Shown: positions 17,205 to 25,539 of the stretch, one piece after another
How the letters are laid out: each line of letters opens with the position of its first letter
Position numbering within the stretch: the first letter of the stretch is position 1
From: an uncultured Clostridia bacterium
GTDB lineage: Bacteria; Bacillota; Clostridia; Christensenellales; Borkfalkiaceae
Reading direction: 5' to 3'
DNA: 53,504 nucleotides
NCBI GenBank assembly: GCA_947624225.1
Contig: CANQJF010000010.1
Location: 1-53,504, forward strand
Notes under the pieces: generated by a model
Seen by the model: only the letters and a program-made list of their open reading frames with translations
The model's database searches: none
What the model was told of the DNA's origin: nothing
Translations under genes and position numbers: made by a program

Positions 17205-17640
17205 AGATGGACTCGGCGCCCCTGTAAGGCCTGCCCCTACGGGAGGCTACCCGCTGTCATACCGACCGCCCGAGGCTTGCCCCCTCCATGGGAGGGGGAT
17301 CAAGGGGGTGGGGTGGCGACCAACTTTGATGAACAACAAGCATCCCCCCCCGCCACCGCCTTGCAGGCGAGCCTCCCCCCAAAAGGGGTAGGCCTTAGAT
17401 TACTTGCCTTAGCCCGAATTTATTTCGGGCGTGGGCGACCCAATTTGCCGAGCCCTGTCGGCTTGGTGTCTGTTGAAATAGTTGAGAGACAGAGCTTATT
17501 AAGGCGCCAACGCTTATTTCCGTCACGGAAATTTGTTTTCTGTGCCATATCATAGCGCTCTACCAAGGGGATACACTCGGGCCCGTTGCCCTTCTCGGTA
17601 TGACAGTCGATAAGAAAACAAATTTCGTGAACCCCAAGAA
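17205..17640. repeat. Composite intergenic repeat, copy 2
   Basis: A 430-bp block without a gene. It contains a CCCCTCC-ATGG-GAGGGGG region near 17280-17310, a 61-bp module at 17404-17464 that matches 36533-36593 inverted at 59 of 61 positions, and a 106-bp unit with terminal inverted repeats at 17524-17629. The 17404-17629 part as a whole is an inverted copy of 36369-36593. Confidence 0.85.
17524..17629. mobile_element. MITE-like 106-bp unit with terminal inverted repeats
   Basis: The ends are CACGGAAATTTGTTTTCT and AGAAAACAAATTTCGTG, near-perfect inverted repeats. Inside is the GTCATACCGAG hairpin module. A 105-bp relative with the same ends lies at 36369-36473. No transposase is encoded, so mobility is inferred from structure only. 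Confidence 0.55.
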
Positions 17641-17663
17641 AAAATACCTCGCAAATGCGAGGT
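17637..17663 (-). terminator. Terminator of the Ig/beta-helix lipoprotein gene
   Basis: On the minus strand ACCTCGC pairs with GCGAGGT around a short loop and is followed by ATTTTTTC. Confidence 0.8.
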
Positions 17664-17719
17664 GTTTTTCATGCAATTGCATAGGTTTGTTCGTGCGGAA
17701 AAGACATTCCGCACGCGGG

Positions 17720-20700
17720 TCAATCGGAAACCGTCGCCACATCGCCGATGAGAATGCCGAAACGGGACATCATCGGATAGGTATACGTCGGCGTTTTGTT
17801 CGCCCGCATGGAAATGAACATCAAATCGGTGGGTCCCTCGGCACTCTTCCATGCGCTGAGCAGGGAGTCGCCCGTTTGGTTGGCAGCTGTCAAGGGATAG
17901 ATCCCCGTCACGCTTGCGAGATCCGTATAGGCATACATGTTCCCACTCTGGAAAATGGGCGCATTCGTGGCACGGACGGTCGCAAGCCCCCCGTTGAGCT
18001 GTTGGGTAATCGCTCCGTCGGGGCCGTCGGGGCCCACGAGCGCATTGTTCATCTCATACTTTTCCTCTCCGCGATAGACGCCGCCGCTGATCATGCGCAC
18101 ATTTTCCTCGTCATAGTCCGTGGTGAGATCGCCCGGCTCACAGATGATGACGGCGATAATATTGACGAGCTCCACCGTTTCATTGGTGAGATCGGTCTCC
18201 TCCCGGACAATATTGCGGCCAAGATTGTCCTTGATGAGTTTTGCGAACGTGCCCTTCACCATGGTGAACAGCTCATTTGCGTTGTTGAGGACATACCAAG
18301 GCTCGATGCCGCTCGCAAACGATTGGATCACAGACTTTTTCGCGGGGTCGGTGTCGTTGATAAACATACGCGAACCGTTTTCATCGTTGGGGCTCTCCTT
18401 GTTAGCCTTTGTGCGGCTTCCGTCGCAAAGGATGGCGATGGGGCCGCCCGCTTCTTTGAGAATGGAGTTGGTGATCGTGAGATCGGAGCGCCACAGGTAG
18501 AACATGTTGGAGAACACATCGAGGATCTTGGTATCCGTAACCGTAATGTTGCTCCGATCCGTTGCCTCGTCTCCGACGGCAGCCACATAGAGCTTGGATA
18601 TGACGCAATTGTCGAACGTGATGTTGTCCGTGGCGGTGTTGGCGCCCATGAGCTCGGGCTTCTCCCCCGTGGACGCGGCAAGGCGCCTCTGGGAGCCCTG
18701 GATGGTGAGGTTGCGAATGGTGACATCCTCCGCAAAGTCGGCATCCGGATAGACATCCCTCACCACTTTCTCATCCACATATTTGAAGAAAGACCAGTGC
18801 CCCGTGGGATTGACGTTGGAGTCCCCCACCTTTTCGCCCGTCTCCCAATCGTTATCATAGACGGAATACAGGTGGCGCACAGCCCCTTGGGGATTGACTC
18901 CCTCCACCTTGTAGGAGAGCGTCATGCCGTTGCCCTCGACAAAGGTGCCCGCAGTGTTGTAGATGCCTTTCTGCATGTTGATGCTGAGTGCGTCGTAATC
19001 CTCTTTTTTGTCGCCCTGACTGAGGGAATTGAAGCTGAAATTGCCGCCGCGGCCCGCTTCATCGTCATAATCGCGGAGCGAGCCGTCGAGGAGCAGGTGA
19101 TATTCCTTGGCGGCAGTGCTTGCCTCCGTATACAGGGTGTTGTAGACAGAAGTATACATGCTTTTGAGCTCTTCGCGGTTCTTATCCCAGAAGTAGTAAT
19201 CGGGGAGACGGCCGGGATCGATGGTGATGTCGCTGTGGAAGATGACCTGCTTGACGACGTCGTTATTTTTGAGGGAGTTGTAGTCTTTGAGGGGTTTGAG
19301 GTCCCAATCGAGGGTACCCGCCGCCTGTTTGATGTCTGCCCAGTGCTTGACGTTGAGGTTGTCGAGCACGGAGAGGCCCGTCAGGTCATAGACGTTGTAG
19401 CCGTCGACGACTTCGAAGTCCACGGTGAAAGGATTGACATTGCCGCTGACCGTGTAGCTGTTCTCGTCCAGCGTGACTTTGAGCCGGAACACGCCCGTCA
19501 CATTGTCCTTGAAGAAGTAGTAGGCCGCGGGCTTGGTATAGGCCGTTAAGCCCTTGGCCGCCCCGATCTGCTCCTCGGTCATGAGGTAGTCGTCGGCATT
19601 CACCTTGGTGAAGTTCCCGCCCTCCTGCTTGAAGAGCTCGAACTCCGTCTTGGGGGAGGTGAGCGTGATGCGGTTGCCCGTGCTCACATCCAGCGCCTGC
19701 ACGTCGGGAACGAGCACAAAGGCGTTGTCGTTGCCCACTTTGTAGGTGCCCATGGGTTTGAGATAGGAATCGCGGTCGTCGCGGTTGCCCGTTACCAGGT
19801 CCTCGAACTGCCGATAGGTCTGCGGCGCATCGAAGAAAGTCACGGCGAGGCCCGAAGGCTCGACGACGGTGAGCGTGATCTCGCAAGTCACCGTGACGTC
19901 GCCCTCGGTGTAGGAGAAGGTGACGTTGACCGGCCCCGCATTGGCCGTGGAAACGGTTGCGGGATCTGCGGTGACGCCGCCCTCGCCGACGGAAAGGGGC
20001 TTCGGCGGTGTGTCATCGTTGTAGTTGGCGGTGAACTTGGCCTTTGAGAGATCGACGGCGGCGCCCTGCGTGTAGCTCAAAGGCAGGGAGTTGGGATCGA
20101 GATACAGGGAGACGAGCTTGGTCGCTGGCTTCTCCGTATACACCGTGATCGTGAGCGTCACCGTCTTGCCGCCATAGGCGATGGTGAGCGTCTGTTCCCC
20201 CTCTGCGGAGAGGTCGATCTCGGACATGGTAGTGCCCTCTGCGTTCTTGACGGTCACACCCTCGGCATTGCCGCTGAGCGTGACGACCTTCCCGCTCGAA
20301 TACACGGCCTCGATTTGGATCTGCCCAACTTGGATGTTTGCATCCCCGACGACATAGGCCGTTTTCATGGGTTTGACGGAGATGAAAACGAGCGCCTCCG
20401 TTTGATCGAGATAGGTGATGACGAGAGAGTTGGACTTTCCCTTGTAGGTTGCGGTGAGTGTGTAGGAGCCCGCTTTGTCCTTGTCGAGTTCGGGCGACCA
20501 ACTCTTGGTCACGCCCTCGCTCGCGAGCGTGAGGGATTCGCTGCCACGCTCATAGACCGCGGTGAGCTTGACCTTGCTCTCGTCGAACGCAACGCCGACA
20601 TTGTAGGTCGTTTGAAGCCCCTCTGTGGCGAAGTAGAGGCCCGTGATCGCGCCCTTGTCCCCGCCGTTGTCGCCGTTGCATGCGGCAAGGCAGACGGTGA

Positions 20701-20752
20701 GGAGCATGACGAGTGCGAGCACCACGCCTCCGAGTTTCTTGATGATTTTCAT
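17720..20752 (-). CDS. Ig-like and beta-helix surface lipoprotein (1010 aa)
   Basis: An exported lipoprotein; the signal peptide ends in VCLAACNGD. The start follows AAGGAGG. Three bacterial Ig-like domains lie at about residues 35-115, 118-200 and 210-295, each with the pattern K-L-T-A-x-Y...G-x-x-x-V/L-T-I (KVKLTAVYERG, QIEAVYSSGK, KAKFTANYND). Residues about 670-800 have a right-handed beta-helix look, with successive short strands (TIRNLTIQGS, NITFDNCVISKL, NITVTDTKIL, LTITNSIL), as in pectate-lyase-like folds. I see no catalytic signature. It lies downstream of the ABC exporter genes on the same strand, after 118 bases, so it could be that system's cargo or surface partner, but this is inference. 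Confidence 0.85.
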   Translation of the reverse strand: MKIIKKLGGVVLALVMLLTVCLAACNGDNGGDKGAITGLYFATEGLQTTYNVGVAFDESKVKLTAVYERGSESLTLASEGVTKSWSPELDKDKAGSYTLTATYKGKSNSLVITYLDQTEALVFISVKPMKTAYVVGDANIQVGQIQIEAVYSSGKVVTLSGNAEGVTVKNAEGTTMSEIDLSAEGEQTLTIAYGGKTVTLTITVYTEKPATKLVSLYLDPNSLPLSYTQGAAVDLSKAKFTANYNDDTPPKPLSVGEGGVTADPATVSTANAGPVNVTFSYTEGDVTVTCEITLTVVEPSGLAVTFFDAPQTYRQFEDLVTGNRDDRDSYLKPMGTYKVGNDNAFVLVPDVQALDVSTGNRITLTSPKTEFELFKQEGGNFTKVNADDYLMTEEQIGAAKGLTAYTKPAAYYFFKDNVTGVFRLKVTLDENSYTVSGNVNPFTVDFEVVDGYNVYDLTGLSVLDNLNVKHWADIKQAAGTLDWDLKPLKDYNSLKNNDVVKQVIFHSDITIDPGRLPDYYFWDKNREELKSMYTSVYNTLYTEASTAAKEYHLLLDGSLRDYDDEAGRGGNFSFNSLSQGDKKEDYDALSINMQKGIYNTAGTFVEGNGMTLSYKVEGVNPQGAVRHLYSVYDNDWETGEKVGDSNVNPTGHWSFFKYVDEKVVRDVYPDADFAEDVTIRNLTIQGSQRRLAASTGEKPELMGANTATDNITFDNCVISKLYVAAVGDEATDRSNITVTDTKILDVFSNMFYLWRSDLTITNSILKEAGGPIAILCDGSRTKANKESPNDENGSRMFINDTDPAKKSVIQSFASGIEPWYVLNNANELFTMVKGTFAKLIKDNLGRNIVREETDLTNETVELVNIIAVIICEPGDLTTDYDEENVRMISGGVYRGEEKYEMNNALVGPDGPDGAITQQLNGGLATVRATNAPIFQSGNMYAYTDLASVTGIYPLTAANQTGDSLLSAWKSAEGPTDLMFISMRANKTPTYTYPMMSRFGILIGDVATVSD

Positions 20753-20804
20753 GGAAAACCTCCTTAAATGTATGTATCGCCGAATTTTTCGGTGATAAGC
20801 TGTT

Positions 20805-20860
20805 TGTTTTTGTCGCGCCTGTAAGGGGCAGGCTCCTTGTCGCCCATGGAGGGGGCAAGG
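20805..20860. repeat. Short fragment of the intergenic repeat family
   Basis: CCATGGAGGGGGCAAG and the adjoining CCTGTAAGGGGCAGGC resemble parts of 17215-17310. It is a partial copy at best. Confidence 0.35.
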
Positions 20861-20870
20861 GAAAGCCCGA

Positions 20871-21329
20871 TCAGCCCATCATGGAGTAGTAGAGATCGGG
20901 GGTGAGGACGAAGAGATACACCGTGATCTCCGCACCGCTGCCGTCCGTCGCGCGATAGTTGAGCCGCAAGGTGCCCACCTTTAAGACGTGCACCGTCAGG
21001 CCGTCGATGCGGGCAAGTTCCGCCGCGTCGCTGTTGGTCGCTTTGAGTTCCACATTGCCGTCCGTCGCGTCGGCGGGATCGATCTCGAAGTCGATGCGCA
21101 CCGCCAAGCCCTCGCTGTAAGGCAAGATCACGCTGTATTCCCCCTCCCGCTCGGCGCTCTTTTGGATCTTGACGTTGGAGACGTTGGAGGAGGTGATGAC
21201 CTCGGTGGGCACGATCTCCTCCACATAGATGCGCGTGTTATACGACATCATCTGCATGCCGAACACGCCCACGATGACGACCGAGATCACAAAGGTGATG
21301 ACAACGATGAGGACTGTGCTTTTCTTCAT
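20871..21329 (-). CDS. Small exported/anchored protein linked to the ABC permease
   Basis: A 152-aa protein with one N-terminal membrane helix at about residues 5-28 and a beta-rich outer domain (AVRIDFEIDPADATDG, LRLNYRATDGSGAEITVYLF) with an Ig-like look. I do not recognise the family. The ATG lies two bases after the permease stop codon, with GTGGAG as ribosome-binding site inside the upstream gene's last codons, so it is translationally coupled to the permease. It probably acts outside the membrane next to that transporter. No lipobox cysteine is present. Confidence 0.75.
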   Translation of the reverse strand: MKKSTVLIVVITFVISVVIVGVFGMQMMSYNTRIYVEEIVPTEVITSSNVSNVKIQKSAEREGEYSVILPYSEGLAVRIDFEIDPADATDGNVELKATNSDAAELARIDGLTVHVLKVGTLRLNYRATDGSGAEITVYLFVLTPDLYYSMMG

Positions 21330-21331
21330 CC

Positions 21332-22953
21332 CTATTTCTCCACAAAGTATATGCGCACGCGCTCAAAATATAGGAATGCGCGAAGAGCGAGGAAGCAGAC
21401 GGCCGCGACTGCAAGTTTTAAGAACGCATAAGTCGCCGAGCTGATGAGAAAATATAAGGCCGTGGCGATGACGGCAATGACGATGGCATAGGCCGTTGCG
21501 ACCGCCTCGTTGGAGCCGCCATCCTTGTTCTCGGGGTGCATGACGTCGATCTCCGCGCACCAAAAGATGTGCGCAAGGTTGAGCGCACAGGCCATGATCC
21601 CAAAGCACACCGTATCCATGAGGGAACTGCCGAGCACGACAGCCCACAGTGCAATGGCAACGACGACGGAGAGCGTGGAGACGACACCGCGAAAGACGAG
21701 CCGCGCGCCGAGCAGGAGCCTGAAATCGACGGGACGCGTCTTTAAGAGATTGCGTGCGGCGCCGTCACGGCTGTAAACATGCGCCAAAAACGCATTGGTC
21801 GAGAGGACGGCCACGAGCAAGACGAGGATGTTGAAAGACGCCGTCATGGACTGCCCCGCAAAACTCGTGTTCATGGCGGCATAGATGCGGTTGAGCGCAA
21901 ACAGCAGAAATGCGGGGACAAAGAACTCCACAAAGCTGCGCCAGACGGCCTTGCCGCTCCGCACGCTGCGGAGAAGATCTTCCGAGACGGGGCTCCACAG
22001 GCGGGAACGGACGTGGTTTTTGCGCATCTTTCTCTTGCGCCGGCCCGTCTCGCCCGCCTTGGCCGTCATCCGCAAAAACAGAAGCCGCGCCGTGAAGAAC
22101 GAGAGCGCGATCAGCGCCGCGCACACCGCCGCAAGCACGGCGAGCACAATGCCGCCGTATGCCGTGACGGGCCCCCGCGTGATTTCGAGCGGACCCGCAA
22201 CTGTCATGCGAGCGAGGGCATGGTATGGGGCAAAGATGCGTGCGAACGCATTTAAGAAGTCTCGGATGGAGCGCGTGATGCTCCCCCACTGCCCCAAAAT
22301 GTTGATGTTGGAGGGATGAGCCCTACGACATAAAAGGCCGCCGCCACGAGTGCGGCAGCCGCCGCCGTGAGAAAGCAATATTTGAGTGCGGGCACGTTCG
22401 CCGCCATCTTGGGGATATAGAGCGCGGGGATGGAGAGGATGGCGCCGATGGCCACGGGTAGCATGCAGAGGAACAGGAAGCACAGGAACATCCACGGGTA
22501 ATAAAACCACACCGCGCCGTTCACGAGACCATAGGCGATGAGCATGGGCAGCGTGAGCATGAAGTTGCGCTTGATCTCAAACACATAGTACACGGCGAGC
22601 TTGGAGAGGAACACGAGGTTTTGCGGCACGGGCAGAACGAGCAGGATGACGTTGTCCCCGCCGCCGTAAAGCGTGCGCGCCAAGCCCGTCATGCACGACC
22701 AAATGCTCATGAGTTGGAGGAGCGTGAGGAGCACCGTGATGACGGTGACGGGCAATCCTCCCGAGAAGGAGAAGAGGGAGAGCAGCACCGAGATATAGAA
22801 CACGACAAAGAATGCCGCCGTGACTGCCGCAAACATGACGAGCGCAAGGCCGGCTTTCAAGATCAAGGCGCGCTTGCTCCGCAAAAAGGAGAGGTCTATG
22901 AGGTTTTTCAGTTGCATCCGGATGAGGACGCCCAAACTGCGTATGCCCTGCAT
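21332..22953 (-). pseudogene. ABC transporter permease, broken by one frameshift
   Basis: A polytopic membrane protein of about 540 residues encoded in two overlapping frames. The N-terminal part (from ATG 22953, after GGAGGGGGAG) gives about six helices and ends out of frame near FYVVGLIPPTS. The C-terminal part resumes in another frame at LGQWGSITRSIRDF and gives about six more helices to the stop at 21332. Restoring one base in the TTTTGGGG run at 22292-22299, or the G5 run at 22283-22287 (minus strand), makes a continuous protein. It sits directly after an ABC ATPase and before a coupled small protein, so it is that ATPase's membrane partner. The break may be an assembly error, a true mutation or phase variation. 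Confidence 0.75.
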
Positions 22954-22959
22954 GTCCCC

Positions 22960-23754
22960 TCACTCCCCCTCCGTGGCGGGCTTGCCCTTGTAGGGCACGG
23001 GCTGAACTTCCTTGCCCCCGATGACATCCATATAGAATTTTTCGAGCGTGGTGTGCGATTCGATCTCCTTGACGTCCTTCACGCACTGCAACTGCCCCTT
23101 GCGGATGATGGCAATGCGGTCACAGACGCGCTCCACGACGTCGATGAGGTGGCTGGAAAAGAACACGACGTTGCCCTCGGCGGCATGCCGCTTCATGCAC
23201 TCTTTGACCTGAAAGATGCTGTTGGGGTCCAACCCCGTGAGCGGCTCGTCGAGGATCCACACCTTGGGATCGTGGATGAGTGCGGCCATGATGGCCACCT
23301 TTTGCTTCATGCCGTGCGAATAAGTGGAGATGGGATCGTCCACCGCCTTTTGCAGTTCGAAGATGTCCACGAAGCGCTGCATGCGCTCATCCCGCTCTTT
23401 CTTGGGCACGCGGTAGAGGTCGGCAATGTAGTTGACATACTCCCGCGCCGTCAGCTTTTCATAGAGGGCGTAATGGTCGGGCACAAAGCCGATGTTGAGC
23501 TTGGCGCCCACGCTGTCCTTTTCGACGTCGTGTCCGCACACGAGGATGCTGCCCTCGGTGATGGGCTGGATGCCCACGATGCTCTTGATGATGGTGGACT
23601 TGCCGGCGCCGTTGGGCCCCAAAAAGCCGAAGATCTCCCCGCCGTGCACTTCGAGAACGGCGTCCTTTACGGCATAGACGTCGCTCTTTCCGTAGCGCTT
23701 GGAAAAGCCTCGGATGGAGAGCGTTGCCTGTCCGCTCGCGGCTTGCTCTTTCAT
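22960..23754 (-). CDS. ABC transporter ATPase (internal start)
   Basis: A 264-aa ABC-2 exporter-type ATPase. Walker A is GPNGAGKST, the Q-loop region is GFVPDHYALYEKLTAREY, the signature is the divergent YSHGMKQK, Walker B is VWILDEPLTGLD, and the switch His is in SSHLIDVVE. It is the 3' part of a longer open frame, but its own ATG has a near-ideal ribosome-binding site (GGAGGTG, five bases upstream). I therefore expect it to be made as a separate protein, alone or as well as the fusion. The permease gene begins seven bases after it. Confidence 0.85.
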   Translation of the reverse strand: MKEQAASGQATLSIRGFSKRYGKSDVYAVKDAVLEVHGGEIFGFLGPNGAGKSTIIKSIVGIQPITEGSILVCGHDVEKDSVGAKLNIGFVPDHYALYEKLTAREYVNYIADLYRVPKKERDERMQRFVDIFELQKAVDDPISTYSHGMKQKVAIMAALIHDPKVWILDEPLTGLDPNSIFQVKECMKRHAAEGNVVFFSSHLIDVVERVCDRIAIIRKGQLQCVKDVKEIESHTTLEKFYMDVIGGKEVQPVPYKGKPATEGE

Positions 23755-25197
23755 AGTGTCACCTCCGTGGTTTGCTTGGGATACCGACAGGGCAAGGGCA
23801 TCCATGCGAATTTTTTTGCGGCGCGCCGCCAAGTCTTTCCAGCCCTCCACGGTGCGGAACCCCAACTCATAGAGAAACCACATCGCAAGCGCGAGGAGAC
23901 AGTAGACGAGAAAATACAAACTCTGATAGACCGGATAGAGTTTGAAAGTGTAGCTGCCCGCCGTAAAGACGACCGTGACGTCGCGCAGGCGCTCTGCCCA
24001 CGTGCCGAGCTTGTCCGCAACGAAGTCCGAGTTGATGAAGAAAAAGTCCACGCCCGCGTCGAAGTTGGTGAAGAAAGCGTTGAGCCAGAGCACGGCGAGA
24101 TAGTAGAAGAGAAATCCCGCCATGGAATAGAGGAACTGCTTCAACCGCGGCCGCTCGAACACACCCATCGCCACGCACAAAAGAGGCATGAAAAAGGCCT
24201 GATAGTGGGCGCGGTAGAAGTGCAGCGTGCTCGAAACCAGGATGGTCCCGTTGAGACCCTCCGTGCTGTAATTGGGGATGGTCAGCGCAACAAAGGCGCC
24301 GAACACGTTGATGAAATAGGTAAAGTAGAACACGCGTTTGAGCTTGAACGTGAGGCACAGCGGAAGCACGTAGCATGCCGTGTTGCAGAGGTGCAGGGGC
24401 CAATTCCCCACGTGCTCCAAGCCCCAAATCATGGGGAATTTTTGCGTGCTCATGAAGTTGACGAGCGCCGCGAGCCCATAGTAGAGCAGGATGAGGCGCT
24501 TGGTCTCCGCCTGCCTGCCCGCCGTCACGAGGTAGATGGCGATGGGAATGACCATGGCGGGATAGATGAGAATGCGGTGCCAAAGATTGAGGTCGATGGC
24601 CGTAAACGCATACATCGCGGGCGAAAACAGAAATTGCAGCGTGTAGTTGGGCGCGGTGCAAAGGGCGATGCAGAGGACGGAAAGCGCCATCCAGCCGAGG
24701 TTGCGTCTCTCCCTCTTCCACAGGGGCAATGTGCAAATGAGGCCGTAAACGGCATACCCAAGCCCGAAACCGACCGTTGCGGAAAGCAGCACGGGGCGCA
24801 ACGTTAGCCCGAACGGTCCCGTGTGCAGGGCAATGTAGTCGGAGAGCAGAACGGCGTCGAGCACAAAGACGGCGGCGGCAAGGGGCATGAGGAGCCCGAA
24901 AGCCGGCACGCGCCTTTCAAAGAAAGGCCAAAGGGACAAAAAGACTGAGGCGGCAGTCGTCGCCCACACGAGCGCAAGCGCCAAGCCGGATGGGATGCCC
25001 ACGCCCGCTATGGGGCCCATTGCGTATACGGAGGCGATCACGTCCCCGTCGGCGAGATAGGCAGCGAGCGCGAGCGCCGCAAAGACCGCCGATGTGCAAC
25101 ATTGAAACACCGCTTGTCTTTTCACCAAGCGGCCCAAAAACAGCGCCTCCAATGATAGGGCCGCAACAAGCCCCATTGTCAGGTACAGAACGGTCAT
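22960..25197 (-). CDS. Polytopic membrane protein in frame with ABC ATPase (fusion frame)
   Basis: One open frame of about 745 codons. The first 480 residues form 12 or so membrane helices; NWPLHLCNTACYVLPL resembles the YwaF/TIGR02206 family of integral membrane proteins, which has no known function. The frame then runs without a stop into an ABC ATPase that has its own start at 23754. The junction (residues about 460-490) is hydrophilic and basic. I prefer the ATG at 25197; an upstream TTG at 25218 is possible, and neither has a good ribosome-binding site. The simplest readings are a true fusion, or two genes whose intervening stop was lost. A strong promoter lies at 25243-25271. Confidence 0.65.
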   Translation of the reverse strand: MTVLYLTMGLVAALSLEALFLGRLVKRQAVFQCCTSAVFAALALAAYLADGDVIASVYAMGPIAGVGIPSGLALALVWATTAASVFLSLWPFFERRVPAFGLLMPLAAAVFVLDAVLLSDYIALHTGPFGLTLRPVLLSATVGFGLGYAVYGLICTLPLWKRERRNLGWMALSVLCIALCTAPNYTLQFLFSPAMYAFTAIDLNLWHRILIYPAMVIPIAIYLVTAGRQAETKRLILLYYGLAALVNFMSTQKFPMIWGLEHVGNWPLHLCNTACYVLPLCLTFKLKRVFYFTYFINVFGAFVALTIPNYSTEGLNGTILVSSTLHFYRAHYQAFFMPLLCVAMGVFERPRLKQFLYSMAGFLFYYLAVLWLNAFFTNFDAGVDFFFINSDFVADKLGTWAERLRDVTVVFTAGSYTFKLYPVYQSLYFLVYCLLALAMWFLYELGFRTVEGWKDLAARRKKIRMDALALSVSQANHGGDTMKEQAASGQATLSIRGFSKRYGKSDVYAVKDAVLEVHGGEIFGFLGPNGAGKSTIIKSIVGIQPITEGSILVCGHDVEKDSVGAKLNIGFVPDHYALYEKLTAREYVNYIADLYRVPKKERDERMQRFVDIFELQKAVDDPISTYSHGMKQKVAIMAALIHDPKVWILDEPLTGLDPNSIFQVKECMKRHAAEGNVVFFSSHLIDVVERVCDRIAIIRKGQLQCVKDVKEIESHTTLEKFYMDVIGGKEVQPVPYKGKPATEGE
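23752..23766 (-). promoter_or_regulatory. Internal ribosome-binding site and ATG for the ABC ATPase
   Basis: Minus strand GGAGGTG, five bases, ATG, inside the long fusion frame. Confidence 0.8.
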
Positions 25198-25242
25198 AGC
25201 CTCGACTGCCTTTTGCAAAGATTATTCGCCGATTTTTGTATC

Positions 25243-25271
25243 ATTATAACAATCTTGCGCGCGAATGTCAA
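25243..25271 (-). promoter_or_regulatory. Promoter of the membrane protein/ABC exporter cluster
   Basis: Minus strand TTGACA, 17 bases, TATAAT: both boxes match consensus perfectly. Confidence 0.9.
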
Positions 25272-25423
25272 ATTCTCCGAACAATATTTTTTAAATATCC
25301 GATGCTTTGTGCGTTCCTTTCACGCTTTCCCCTCTTTTCGACATCTTTTGCGCGCCCGCGCGCGCGTTTTCAACAAAATCCTCCCCGCAAGAAAAACGAA
25401 ATGCTCCCCGCAACATTCCCCGC

Positions 25424-25441
25424 TGTAAAAACGTTTTTACA
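25424..25441. promoter_or_regulatory. Perfect 18-bp palindrome, possible operator
   Basis: TGTAAAAACGTTTTTACA is fully self-complementary and lies 35 bases upstream of the -35 box of the ArsB-like gene. The remaining 25272-25476 sequence has no gene. Confidence 0.45.
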
Positions 25442-25476
25442 CTGCGTTTTTTCTCACATATTTTCTCATCAATTGT

Positions 25477-25505
25477 TTGACAGCACCCCGCGGTTGTGCT
25501 ACAAT
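25477..25505 (+). promoter_or_regulatory. Promoter of the ArsB/NhaD-like transporter gene
   Basis: TTGACA, 17 bases, TACAAT, 34 bases before the ATG. Confidence 0.85.
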
Positions 25506-25539
25506 TGGTGGGAATTTTGCCCGTGGGAAGTGCGCGAGA

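Noticed and set aside
17205..17640. Possible tRNA or small RNA gene in the large gap
   Set aside because: No cloverleaf, TPsiC or anticodon arm was found; the hairpins belong to the repeat family.
22283..22300. Programmed -1 frameshift in the ABC permease
   Set aside because: TTTTGGGG does not give a proper X-XXY-YYZ heptamer in the incoming frame, and no downstream stem-loop or pseudoknot is evident.
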